The notes under the pieces are model-generated. The model did not search any database, was not told the DNA's origin, and saw nothing but the letters and a program-made list of their open reading frames with translations. The translations under genes and the position numbers were made by a program. A stretch of DNA of 64,000 nucleotides from VXYK01 sp965214565 (GTDB taxonomy: Bacteria; Actinomycetota; Acidimicrobiia; Acidimicrobiales; Aldehydirespiratoraceae): assembly GCA_965214565.1 (NCBI GenBank), contig OZ243951.1, forward strand, positions 1,736,001 to 1,800,000. The letters run 5' to 3'. Shown here piece after piece: positions 1 to 9,534 of the stretch; the stretch's first letter is position 1, and every line of letters begins with the position of its first letter.

Positions 1-1
1 T

Positions 2-190
2 CTGCACTACCGCTCAGTTGACGTTTCGACCATCAAGGAACTGGTTCGGCGCTGGAATCCTGACGTGTTGAAGTCGGCACCTGAGAAGGCCGCCGGCCAT
101 CGGGCCATGGACGATGTTGTCGAGAGCCTCGTCGAACTGCGCCACTACCGAGCGACCGCGTTTTTTCCGGGCGCAACCGGAGCCCCGTGA
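2..190 (+). CDS. orn: Oligoribonuclease, C-terminal end (partial)
   Basis: The window opens inside this gene; 62 codons and a TGA remain. The reading frame gives LHYRSVDVSTIKELVRRW followed by a GHRAMDDVVESL-type segment. This is the ExoIII/DEDDh C-terminal part of oligoribonuclease: Y-R-x-V-D-V-S-T-I-K-E-L, then the H-R-A-x-D-D motif carrying the last catalytic His and Asp. The enzyme degrades 2-5 nt RNA fragments to mononucleotides in the cytoplasm. The start and most of the exonuclease domain lie left of the window. The identification rests on motif recognition only. Confidence 0.8.
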   Translation: MHYRSVDVSTIKELVRRWNPDVLKSAPEKAAGHRAMDDVVESLVELRHYRATAFFPGATGAP

Positions 191-270
191 GTCGACGCGG
201 GGCCGTCGCCGGGCGCAGCCGGAGCTAGCCGGGCTTAGTGGGGGTGGCGGGGAGGCTCTAGGGTTCGGGG

Positions 271-1353
271 GTGATCTACCGCAAACAGGAACAGGAACCG
301 GCCTCGACGGAAGTCGTCGAAGTGGCGTCCGGGGTGCTGCGGATGCAACTGCCGATTTCGATGCCCGGGCTTGGTCATGTGAACTGCTACGCCCTCGAAG
401 ACTCTAACGGGGTCGCCCTCGTCGATCCGGGTCTCCCCGGAGAAGAGTCCTGGCAGGCGCTGATGGACCGCTTGGTGTCAGCGTCGATTCCCGTCGATCG
501 CGTCCACACAGTTGTGGTGACCCACAGCCACCCCGACCACTTCGGGGGGAGTGACCAGCTACGGGAGGTCGCAGGCGCCGAGGTTCTCACCCACGAGGCG
601 TTCCACAGTCGAATCCAACAGGCGGGAGACGACTTCGATCTGGATCTGCTCGATATGGACGCCGAGGAGATTGTTGAACTTTGGAAGCAGCGCATCACCG
701 AGTCCGAGAGGACCCCGTGGGGTGACGTCCGTCAGCCGCCACCAGACGAGATAATGCTCAAATGGCTGCACATGGATCCGGCCGGATCGCGCCGCTTCCT
801 AGCACCGCATCCAACGATTCGAGTAGCCGACGGCGACCCCGTCCGGCTTGCTGACCGAGACTGGTTCGCGGTCCACACCCCCGGGCACACCTTCGACCAC
901 CTGTGCCTGTTCGACCCAGAAGAGGGCGTACTGCTCTCAGGAGACCACGTCCTGCCCACAATCACCCCCCATATAGCCGGGAACCCCGATCTGGGAGATC
1001 CACTGGCCACCTTCTTTGCGTCGCTCGACAAAGTCGCCGCCCTAGAGGGTCTCAGCTGTGTCCTGCCGGCCCATGGACATCCGTTCGAGGACCTGGCGGG
1101 TCGCTGCGGTGATATCCGGGACCATCACGCGGACCGCCTCCAGATACTGCGCGACGCGGCCGCGGACCACGCAGACGCGCCGGTCGAAGCCTGGATGAGG
1201 GTGTTGTTCAAAGAGCGTTCATGGGGAGAGATGGCCGCCAGCGAAACGTTCGCCCACCTTGAGCATCTGCGACTGATTGGTGACGGCGAGGTGCGCCGCG
1301 ACACCGACGGTCGCTTGCGGTTTACACTGTCGACTTGCTCTGCCGACGAGTGA
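271..1353 (+). CDS. MBL-fold metallo-hydrolase with C-terminal winged-helix-like domain
   Basis: 360-residue metallo-beta-lactamase-fold protein with a GTG start. The metal-binding signature THSHPDHFGG (HxHxDH) is clear, followed by further ligands in HTPGHTFDHL, LSGDHVLP and LPAHGHPF. The last ~70 residues resemble the small C-terminal domain found after the lactamase fold in LACTB2-like hydrolases. The family hydrolyses thioesters, lactones or phosphodiesters (glyoxalase II, LACTB2 and relatives). The substrate cannot be read from sequence. It converges with the thioesterase gene that ends 18 bp downstream on the other strand. Confidence 0.85.
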   Translation: MIYRKQEQEPASTEVVEVASGVLRMQLPISMPGLGHVNCYALEDSNGVALVDPGLPGEESWQALMDRLVSASIPVDRVHTVVVTHSHPDHFGGSDQLREVAGAEVLTHEAFHSRIQQAGDDFDLDLLDMDAEEIVELWKQRITESERTPWGDVRQPPPDEIMLKWLHMDPAGSRRFLAPHPTIRVADGDPVRLADRDWFAVHTPGHTFDHLCLFDPEEGVLLSGDHVLPTITPHIAGNPDLGDPLATFFASLDKVAALEGLSCVLPAHGHPFEDLAGRCGDIRDHHADRLQILRDAAADHADAPVEAWMRVLFKERSWGEMAASETFAHLEHLRLIGDGEVRRDTDGRLRFTLSTCSADE

Positions 1354-1371
1354 CCCGGCCGCTGGCTGATC

Positions 1372-2130
1372 TCAAGAGGCGTTGCTGAGGGGCCGGACCC
1401 GGGCGACGCTGCCGGCCACGCCGTTGGTTGTGAGCCAGGTGTCCACACCACTCTCGGCCGCCAACCAACGCAGATGCACTTCGCTGTCGGCCTCGACCCC
1501 TGGCCCGTGCTCAAGCTCGGCCCGGATTGAACCCGAAGCCCAACCCGACAGGTGGAGAGCCTGTTCCACCGGGGCCCACTGGGCGGCATTGTTGACATGT
1601 CCGAGCAGGTCGATGTCGGTGAAGCGGAGAGGCCACGGGTAGTCGTGGGCGTGGTCGGGCCACGCAGCCGGCAGGGTCGTGCGGGCTGACACGCGACGAC
1701 TGCCCGCAGACTCGCCCCAGATCTCAAAGAAGTCGTCAGCAAGGCGAGTGGGCCGCAGAGTCTTCCGGTCGATGTGGACCCAGATCGTGACCGCCTCAAC
1801 CTCGGCGCCCTTCCCGCCTCGCACGCTGGTGCGTCGCTCAGCCCAGCGGCTGCCGTAACCGCTGCACCAGGTCGACAGTTCAATCCATTCCTGAAAGACG
1901 GGCGCGGTGCGGACCTCGACCATTGTGCGCCGCACGATCCAGTTCATCGGGTTGGTCAGATTGCTGTCGGCAGAATCATCGCGGGCGACGTCCTGCAGAT
2001 GACGAACCAGTGCGTCCAGGCGGCAGCGTCCTCGAGGATCGACGTCGGCGAGCCTCACTCGGCGGCCGCGCTCAAAGACCCGCCCGCTGTCGGGCCGAGG
2101 GGTGATCTCGGCTGCCCCCGGCTCAGCCAT
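1372..2130 (-). CDS. Acyl-ACP thioesterase (FatA/FatB-like)
   Basis: 252-residue protein with two hot-dog halves. The N-terminal half has RRVRLADVDPRGRCRLDAL and a NPMNWIVRRTMVEV segment. The second half has PLRFTDIDLLGHVNNAAQW, the typical D-x-x-x-H-V-N-N motif of acyl-ACP thioesterases. These release fatty acids from acyl carrier protein. It is transcribed leftwards 58 bp beyond the guaA stop, so it probably shares that transcript. Chain-length specificity cannot be inferred. Confidence 0.8.
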   Translation of the reverse strand: MAEPGAAEITPRPDSGRVFERGRRVRLADVDPRGRCRLDALVRHLQDVARDDSADSNLTNPMNWIVRRTMVEVRTAPVFQEWIELSTWCSGYGSRWAERRTSVRGGKGAEVEAVTIWVHIDRKTLRPTRLADDFFEIWGESAGSRRVSARTTLPAAWPDHAHDYPWPLRFTDIDLLGHVNNAAQWAPVEQALHLSGWASGSIRAELEHGPGVEADSEVHLRWLAAESGVDTWLTTNGVAGSVARVRPLSNAS

Positions 2131-2188
2131 CAGCGCTTCCCGCTCGCCCCAGGCGCATCAGCGTGTCCCACTCATTCCCGCTCGCCAC

Positions 2189-3739
2189 CTATTCCCATTC
2201 GATAGTGCCGGGTGGCTTCGAGGTGATGTCATAGGCGACACGGTTGACCCCCGGCACCTCGTTGATGATTCGGTTGCTCATCAACTCCAGCACGTCGTGG
2301 GGAATCCGCGCCCAGTCTGCAGTCATGGCGTCCTCGCTGGTGACCGCCCGGATGATCACGGGATGACCATAGGTGCGCTCGTCTCCCATGACCCCCACCG
2401 TGCGGATGTCTGGAAGCACCGCGAACGACTGCCAGATCCGCCTTTCGAGCCCTGCGTTGCGCAACTCCTCGCGCACGATGAAATCTGCTTGTTGAAGGGT
2501 GGCAACCTTGTCGGGCGTGACTTCTCCGATGATGCGAACCCCGAGACCCGGGCCGGGGAACGGCTGACGTTCAACGATCTCATCGGGGAGTCCGAGTTCG
2601 CGGCCCACCTGGCGAACTTCGTCCTTGAAGAGGCTCCTGAGCGGTTCGACCAGTGAGAACTCGATGTCGTCGGGCAGTCCGCCGACATTGTGGTGACTCT
2701 TGATCGTGGAAGCATGCTTCCCGCCCGACTCGATGACATCGGGATACAACGTGCCCTGAACCAGGAAACGGGTCTCTCCCGCCTGGGCCTGCGCGCCTTC
2801 GAACACCCGGATGAAGAGCTCTCCGATCGCCTTGCGCTTCGCCTCCGGCTCAGTGATCCCGGCCAGCGCGGCGAAGAAGCGATCCTGTGCCTGTGCGTGC
2901 ACGAGGCGAACCCCGAAGTTGCGTTCGAAGGTCTCAACCACCTGGTCGCCCTCGTTGAGTCGCATCAGACCAGTGTCGACGAACACGCAGGTGAGCTGAT
3001 CCCCGATCGCTCTGTGCACCAGCGCCGCGGCGACAGCCGAGTCGACCCCGCCGCTCAGTCCACAGATCGCCGTATGGTCACCGACCTGCTCACGAATCTG
3101 AGCGACCGCTGTGTCGATGATGGAGTCCATCGTCCAAGAACCGGAGCTCCCGCAGGCGTCGGTCAGGAAACGCTCGATCACATGCTGACCGTGGGTGGTG
3201 TGGATCACCTCGGGATGGAACTGCACGCCGTAGAGATTCTGATCACGGTCCTCGAAAGCAGCCACAGCCGCGGCGGAAGTGGAAGCGGTGGCGGTCACAC
3301 CCTCGGGGGGTTCCACGATCGCGTCGAAATGGCTCATCCACACCTGCTGTTTGGGGGGAGTGCCCCCGAGCAGACAACCACCGTCGGTCTCGAGCGACAT
3401 CGTGGTTCGGCCGTATTCGCCCCGGCCGCTGTGATCCACCCGTCCGCCCCTCTGCTGAGCGATCATCTGCGCGCCGTAACAGATCCCCAGAATCGGAACA
3501 TCGAGGTCGTACACCTCGGGATCAATCAGGATCGCGCCCTGGGCATGAACCGACGCGGGGCCTCCGCTGAGGATGATCCCCGTCGGGTTTCTCGCCGCGA
3601 TCTCATCGGGGGTGATCGTGGGCGACACGATCTCGCTGTAGACGTTGGCCTCGCGCACCCGGCGAGCGATCAACTGGGCGTACTGCGCCCCGAAATCGAC
3701 CACCAGAACCGTCTCGGTCGGCGACCCTGATTGGTTCAC
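2189..3739 (-). CDS. guaA: GMP synthase (glutamine-hydrolysing)
   Basis: 516 residues, normal family length. An N-terminal class I glutamine amidotransferase domain (VLVVDFGAQYAQLIARRVRE, the nucleophile Cys in PILGICYGAQ, the His/Glu in VQFHPEV) precedes the ATP-pyrophosphatase domain (CGLSGGVDSAVAAALVH, the SGGVDS P-loop) and the dimerisation domain (QPFPGPGLGVRIIGEV). It converts XMP to GMP in de novo purine synthesis. The C-terminus ends in KPPGTIEWE, the canonical GuaA ending. It lies leftward of the groEL region, as in other actinobacteria. Confidence 0.97.
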   Translation of the reverse strand: MNQSGSPTETVLVVDFGAQYAQLIARRVREANVYSEIVSPTITPDEIAARNPTGIILSGGPASVHAQGAILIDPEVYDLDVPILGICYGAQMIAQQRGGRVDHSGRGEYGRTTMSLETDGGCLLGGTPPKQQVWMSHFDAIVEPPEGVTATASTSAAAVAAFEDRDQNLYGVQFHPEVIHTTHGQHVIERFLTDACGSSGSWTMDSIIDTAVAQIREQVGDHTAICGLSGGVDSAVAAALVHRAIGDQLTCVFVDTGLMRLNEGDQVVETFERNFGVRLVHAQAQDRFFAALAGITEPEAKRKAIGELFIRVFEGAQAQAGETRFLVQGTLYPDVIESGGKHASTIKSHHNVGGLPDDIEFSLVEPLRSLFKDEVRQVGRELGLPDEIVERQPFPGPGLGVRIIGEVTPDKVATLQQADFIVREELRNAGLERRIWQSFAVLPDIRTVGVMGDERTYGHPVIIRAVTSEDAMTADWARIPHDVLELMSNRIINEVPGVNRVAYDITSKPPGTIEWE

Positions 3740-3969
3740 TTGGCTTGTTCGTTCATTGCACCGCTAACTCCCCGCCTGTGGGAAAGCACGAAGTCTAACC
3801 GTCCCAGTCAGCGTCGCGGAGCACCTGGCAAGGTCACCGTAAGGCGAGAATGACTGGCGTCGGGCCAGCCCCAACCCGATGTCTGGCTGCGTTCACACTG
3901 AGCATCATCCGCCAATCGTTCCTGTTCCGAATACTCAGGGTTAGTGGTAGTCGGCATCGTCCGTCGTTT

Positions 3970-4806
3970 TCAAGACGGTCTTCCCCCAATGGCGTAATGG
4001 ACGATGTCGGTACCCGTGGCTATGGCGAGGAGTTGACGCAGCATCGCTCCGGTGGCACCCCACACAGTGTCGCCCACGAGTTCGAAGAAGGTGATTGCTC
4101 TCGGCCCGTCGAGGTGGGGCAGAGGCCAGAACTCCTCGCGCCACACGTCGTCTGAGAGCAGCTCACGGAACGGGGCGTGGCGGATCAGTTCCACCTCGAT
4201 CGGGTCTCGTCTCAGGGTCGGCTCTTGATCGGTGACCGCTACGAAAGGGGTTACCAGAGTGCGGGAGCCGACGGTCACGAAGCTGTCGAGCTCACCGATA
4301 CGCCTGATGGTCGAGGAGTCGATTCCCACCTCTTCTTGTGCTTCACGCAATGCGGTCGTCCAAAGATCAGCGTCTCCGGACTCGCGGCGACCGCCAGGAA
4401 ACGCGACTTCGTGAGCGTGGTGACGCAAGCGTGGAGAGCGCCTCGTCAAGATCGTGTAGACATCGTCTGCACGTTCGTACAGAAGACAGAGCACCGCGCT
4501 GTGGCCGATGCCTTCGTTGACGGTTCCCACCAACTGCTGTGGCCGATGTCTGGCGAGACCCTCAGTGATGTCGGCGAGGGTCACACGGCGCTGGGACTCA
4601 GGGATATGTGCCCAGGGTGCCGGCCCGCCGAGTGTGGCGCCTTCCGGCCGTGGGATCTCCTGGGGGCCGCCGCGTCCAGCGGGAACCTCTGCAAACGGTT
4701 CCGTTGCCCGGGTCTCAGGCAAAGACGCATCGGCAAGATCGGATTTCACCGCATCGACGCTACCCGCCCAAGCACCGTATTCGGCCAGTGCCGCGCGGCG
4801 GAACAC
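3970..4806 (-). CDS. Nudix hydrolase, CoA pyrophosphatase type
   Basis: 278 residues. The UPF0035/NudL signature is visible: LRHHAHEVAFPGG leads into a Nudix box around residues 139-161 (GRRESGDADLWTTALREAQEEVG), with the REAQEEVG metal-binding core intact. CoA pyrophosphatases of this type cleave CoA or acyl-CoA to phosphopantetheine and 3',5'-ADP. The first ~75 residues are poorly conserved in style and the true start could be internal. A short stretch near its N-terminus (4731-4769) has a degenerate second copy at 6829-6868, beyond the HNH gene. Confidence 0.85.
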   Translation of the reverse strand: MFRRAALAEYGAWAGSVDAVKSDLADASLPETRATEPFAEVPAGRGGPQEIPRPEGATLGGPAPWAHIPESQRRVTLADITEGLARHRPQQLVGTVNEGIGHSAVLCLLYERADDVYTILTRRSPRLRHHAHEVAFPGGRRESGDADLWTTALREAQEEVGIDSSTIRRIGELDSFVTVGSRTLVTPFVAVTDQEPTLRRDPIEVELIRHAPFRELLSDDVWREEFWPLPHLDGPRAITFFELVGDTVWGATGAMLRQLLAIATGTDIVHYAIGGRPS

Positions 4807-4941
4807 TGCACCAACGAATGTGCACGGCTCCGTTCAGCCCGGGACGTCGAGGATAAGCGGCTCTTCGCGTTTCAGGGGGGAACCTCAGGGGGTCGCTGTT
4901 CGGTGGTTGAGATATTCTGGTCTCTCCGGTGGATTGTGGGC

Positions 4942-6549
4942 TCATTTCTGGGTCTGGGTTCTTTGGCGTGTTTGTTGGGTTGCGTCGTGGGCGGCTGGAT
5001 GGTTTGAGTCTGCAGGTCTGTTGGGTTGGGTTAGAGCACGTTCTGCGCTATCCGACAGACCGTTCGCGGGGGCGGACTTCATTTGCGTGCCATGCGAGGG
5101 GTCCTTCGACGGGCGGGCCGCCGTCTCATTTGGTGGGGTGGTTGTCGGTTCGTTTGGGGTGGGGGTCGCTGGTTCGCCTGGCGAGACTGCCGACAGTTCG
5201 TTTGGGGGGTGGGCCGCTGACTGATTTGGTGGGGTGGTTGTCGGTTCGTTTGGGGTGGGGGTCGCTGGTTCGCCTGGCGAGACTGCCGACAGTTCGTTTG
5301 GGGGGTGGGTCGCTGACTGATTTGGTGGGGTGGTTGTCGGTTCGTTTGGGGGGCGCGTCGGGAGTTCACTTGGTGAGACGGTCGACGGTTGGTCTGGCGG
5401 TTTGGTGGGGGGTCTGAGTTTGTATTTGCCGGTGTTGGGGTGTTTGTGGACTTGCCAGCCGTGGTCGTGGATTTTGTGGTGGCAGTCGTCGCACACCAAC
5501 GCGAGGTTGTCGAGGTTGGTGGGTCCGTTCTTTGACCACCAGGTGATGTGATGTGCGCGGCACCACAGCGGGTTGGCGCCACAACCGATGCAGTGCTGGT
5601 CTCTTGCGATCAACGCGACCCGTTGAGCTTCAGTAGCAGTGCGTATCCGCCGGCCGAGCCACATGTCTTGGGATTTGGTGTCAAAGATCGACGGCAACAA
5701 GTTCGCTTCGAGCGCTAGGCGGTGCAGCTCAACGATCGGTATTGGTGACCCGTCGGCGAGTCGGGGGTTGTCGAGTTGTTGTGTGAGCACATCGAAATCG
5801 GCGATCACCAACAGATCCGTACCCGCAGGCTTACCGTCACCAGCGGGTTGACATATCAGTTCTGCCAACGCGTCAGCCATCCGCTGCTGGGGCGTGGCAC
5901 GGTTGTCAGGGTTTTCGCGGTGCCACAGTTGTCGTTCCTTGGCGGTCAACGCAGTAGCGATGCGTGCCCCGGTGATCTGGTCGAACTCGCCGGTCAGCAC
6001 AAACATGCCAGAATCTGATGATTCGAAGATGCGGGCTTTGCGCCTAGAGCGTTGACGATCCAACAACGCTTGCCCGTCATCGTCGGCGATGTCTTGTTGA
6101 TGACGTTTCACAGTCCGGGCGAACTCATCGAAAGGCTCGCTGTTGGCTGCATCGACCAGTAACCCCTCATCTATCGGGCTCTCACCAGACGCTCGGGCTA
6201 TCAGCCGGGCGTGACCCACAGGAATCTCACCAGACTCGAGTGCGTCGCTGGTCGCAGGCAACTCTGACAACCGGGCGGCTGTCTCGACATCACGTTTGGC
6301 TTCACGCTTCGATGCCTGCAACTCTGAGCGAACCAACCTCTGCGCGTCGCCTTTGCTGTGACGGCGGCTCAGCTCAGCCAACGCCCGGGACCTCATCGCG
6401 GCCAGCCGAGACTCCGCACGGCCCAACACCTTCAGATGCGACCGCAGCGCCTGATCCGACAGGTTCGGTTCATCGACTCGCGGCACCTGCAAATCTCCAC
6501 CGCTGGCTGTGCCCTGCTCAAGAAACGTCGACCCCGGAACGAAACTCAT
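4942..6549 (-). CDS. DUF222 / HNH endonuclease domain protein with repeat tail
   Basis: 535 residues. Residues ~25-310 are the helical DUF222 domain typical of the 13E12-repeat family of Actinomycetota. Residues ~320-360 form an HNH nuclease motif: C320-x2-C323, His333/His334, Asn345/Asn348, C353-x2-C356 and His357/358. From ~380 to ~480 the protein is a string of octapeptides built on PPNExxxx, such as PPNEPTTT, PPNQSATH, PPNELSAV and SPGEPATP, encoded by a DNA minisatellite. The tail then becomes polar. Such genes are multicopy in actinobacteria and often mobile, but no flanking target duplication is clear. Nuclease activity is inferred from the intact motif; the role is unknown. Confidence 0.85.
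   Translation of the reverse strand: MSFVPGSTFLEQGTASGGDLQVPRVDEPNLSDQALRSHLKVLGRAESRLAAMRSRALAELSRRHSKGDAQRLVRSELQASKREAKRDVETAARLSELPATSDALESGEIPVGHARLIARASGESPIDEGLLVDAANSEPFDEFARTVKRHQQDIADDDGQALLDRQRSRRKARIFESSDSGMFVLTGEFDQITGARIATALTAKERQLWHRENPDNRATPQQRMADALAELICQPAGDGKPAGTDLLVIADFDVLTQQLDNPRLADGSPIPIVELHRLALEANLLPSIFDTKSQDMWLGRRIRTATEAQRVALIARDQHCIGCGANPLWCRAHHITWWSKNGPTNLDNLALVCDDCHHKIHDHGWQVHKHPNTGKYKLRPPTKPPDQPSTVSPSELPTRPPNEPTTTPPNQSATHPPNELSAVSPGEPATPTPNEPTTTPPNQSAAHPPNELSAVSPGEPATPTPNEPTTTPPNETAARPSKDPSHGTQMKSAPANGLSDSAERALTQPNRPADSNHPAAHDATQQTRQRTQTQK
5128..5415. repeat. 96-bp tandem repeat made of 24-bp units
   Basis: The string atttggtggggtgg recurs at 5128, 5224 and 5320, an exact 96-bp period (32 codons) with near-identical copies and a degenerate third. 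Each 96-bp unit is itself four 24-bp modules, each encoding one octapeptide of the PPN-type on the minus strand. The repeat keeps frame and lies wholly inside the HNH gene tail. High identity between copies implies recent expansion or gene conversion. It is not a CRISPR: there are no unrelated spacers. Confidence 0.9.
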
Positions 6550-6971
6550 AGATCACAACCTAGTGACCCCCTGTGACAGTGACCCTGTGAAACACTGACA
6601 CTACACAAAATAAATCCATATTCTTTACGGTACAGAGCCCGTCAGCCACGCAATCCATGACCCACACGAGCACCGCACCCGCATCAGCTCCACAGACGCC
6701 CTGAGAGATCAACGGACCTGACAGTCGGCAAGCGCTATCGGTTGCGGACCGCCCCGATTTCGCCGACCCCTCGCGTTCAACCGCGGGCCATCACCCCACA
6801 CTCCACCCTCAACCGCGAAGAGTCGCTTCGGCAAGATCGGGTGTCATCGCATCGACGCTACTCACCTGGCATTTCCGGCGTGGCCCCGACTCAATGGCCC
6901 GCCACTGGTACTCAGCTCAGACAGCTACGGTACCTTGCACGACTTGACGGCTTCGAAGATTGGAGTACAGC
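6550..6971. other. Intergenic stretch without a recognisable gene
   Basis: About 420 bp upstream of the HNH gene and of the small rightward ORF. The part next to the HNH start is relatively AT-rich (acactacacaaaataaatcc near 6600) and probably holds its promoter. At 6829-6868 there is a degenerate copy of a piece of the Nudix gene N-terminus: reverse-strand VSSVDAMTPDLAEATL resembles AGSVDAVKSDLADASL. Outside this ~40 bp the two regions are not alike. No tRNA or larger ORF is supported. Confidence 0.5.
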
Positions 6972-7121
6972 GTGGAAGCGAACAGGAGGGTTGGGATAGG
7001 CGTCGCCGTGGGTGCTGGAGCGGGCGCAGGCCTCGGAGCGCTCATAGGCAACATGGGCGTGGGGATACCGATAGGAATCGCCATAGGCGTAGTGCTCGCT
7101 GTCAGCTTGAGCCGACGGTGA
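6972..7121 (+). CDS. 49-residue glycine-rich (glycine-zipper) membrane peptide
   Basis: A GTG start preceded at suitable spacing by TTGGAG opens a 49-codon frame beginning MEANRRVGIGVAVGAGAGAG and ending VVLAVSLSRR before TGA. The peptide alternates small residues (GVAVGAGAGAGLGALIG) in two hydrophobic stretches flanked by Arg, the layout of a glycine-zipper hairpin in the membrane with a positively charged tail. Such peptides are commonly overlooked. Function is unknown. Coding status is supported by composition and the ribosome-binding site only. A strong hairpin follows ~120 bp downstream. Confidence 0.6.
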   Translation: MEANRRVGIGVAVGAGAGAGLGALIGNMGVGIPIGIAIGVVLAVSLSRR

Positions 7122-7243
7122 CGCGACGGCCGACTCTGGGCAGTGGATGGGGGGCGACGTCTCGGGTTTTCGCAACTAGTTCAGGGAGAGCGGCGGGTAC
7201 TTGTCGGTGATCAACGACAGGGCATAGGCCTCAACACGCGGAG

Positions 7244-7268
7244 CGGCCCGGGCGCAAGACCCGGGCCG
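7244..7268. terminator. GC-rich hairpin between convergent genes
   Basis: Perfect 9-bp inverted repeat CGGCCCGGG / CCCGGGCCG with a 7-nt loop, extendable by G-U and A-U pairs. It sits between the rightward small peptide gene and the leftward groEL gene and could terminate both. No T-run follows on either strand, so efficiency is uncertain. Confidence 0.5.
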
Positions 7269-7306
7269 TTCACAGAATTACCGCAGCTGATGAGCTGGGC
7301 AGGGCA

Positions 7307-8956
<1,650 letters not shown>

Positions 8957-8966
8957 GGACGCGACC

Positions 8967-9257
8967 TCAGCCCATCTTCGCGAGCACGTCGCGGGCGTTC
9001 AGGATGAGCAGTTCCTCACCTTCGACGGTGATTTCGGTCCCGCCGTATTTGCTGTAGACGACCGTGTCGCCGACGGCGACGTCGACTGGGATGATGTCAC
9101 CGCTGTGCTCTGAGCGACGGCCGGGGCCGACGGCGATGACTTCGCCCTGTTGGGGCTTCTCCTGTGCGGTGTCGGGTATGACCAGGCCGCTGGCAGTGGT
9201 GGACTCCGCTTCGCTGGAGCGGACCACGATGCGGTCCTCAAGGGGCTGCAAGTTCAT
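8967..9257 (-). CDS. groES: Co-chaperonin GroES (10 kDa)
   Basis: 96 residues, normal length. It starts MNLQPLEDRIVVR, has the mobile-loop region (SEAESTTASGLVIPDTAQEK) and ends LLILNARDVLAKMG. It caps the GroEL ring. The start is supported by GGAGG a few bases upstream. First gene of the groES-groEL operon. Confidence 0.97.
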   Translation of the reverse strand: MNLQPLEDRIVVRSSEAESTTASGLVIPDTAQEKPQQGEVIAVGPGRRSEHSGDIIPVDVAVGDTVVYSKYGGTEITVEGEELLILNARDVLAKMG

Positions 9258-9323
9258 TCGATCCTCCGAGATCGGTCTTGAGTTGCTGATGTGATTGGTT
9301 CCCTGGTGCGAGCCGGCTAAGCG

Positions 9324-9350
9324 TTAGCACTCTCGACCAGAGAGTGCTAA
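9324..9350. promoter_or_regulatory. CIRCE operator (HrcA-binding site)
   Basis: TTAGCACTC, nine bases, GAGTGCTAA: a perfect match to the CIRCE consensus, 67 bp upstream of the groES start. HrcA repressor binding here shuts groESL off outside heat shock. The hrcA gene itself is not in this window. Confidence 0.97.
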
Positions 9351-9378
9351 CGATAGGAGCGTCCTGCTAGGTGAACAA
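9350..9378 (-). promoter_or_regulatory. groESL promoter
   Basis: On the minus strand TTGTTC (9373-9378), a 17-bp spacer and TATCGT (9350-9355) form a sigma-70-type promoter. The -10 abuts the CIRCE palindrome, so HrcA would cover the transcription start. This is the usual architecture of CIRCE-controlled chaperonin operons. Confidence 0.75.
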
Positions 9379-9534
9379 CCCCCACCGGATTTTTTCAACG
9401 CCCGAGTCTTCGCCAGCGGAACCGCTGGTGGGCGGCGACCCGAGAAGCGTCCGGCCGCAGTTCAACACAACACTTACCGCTAGCGATGCGCTCGGCTACG
9501 GTGTTGCTTTCGACGACGGCAGACAGTTTGAACC

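Noticed and set aside
2690..3730. 346-codon open frame antisense to guaA
   Set aside because: Shadow of a strongly conserved gene; low-complexity His/Arg-rich product.
3960..4000. tRNA-Ser-like anticodon arm (cttgaaaac on the minus strand)
   Set aside because: No acceptor, D or T arms; the segment is the end of the Nudix gene and its stop codon.
5128..5415. CRISPR array
   Set aside because: Regular spacing comes from an in-frame protein-coding tandem repeat with no unique spacers and no cas genes.
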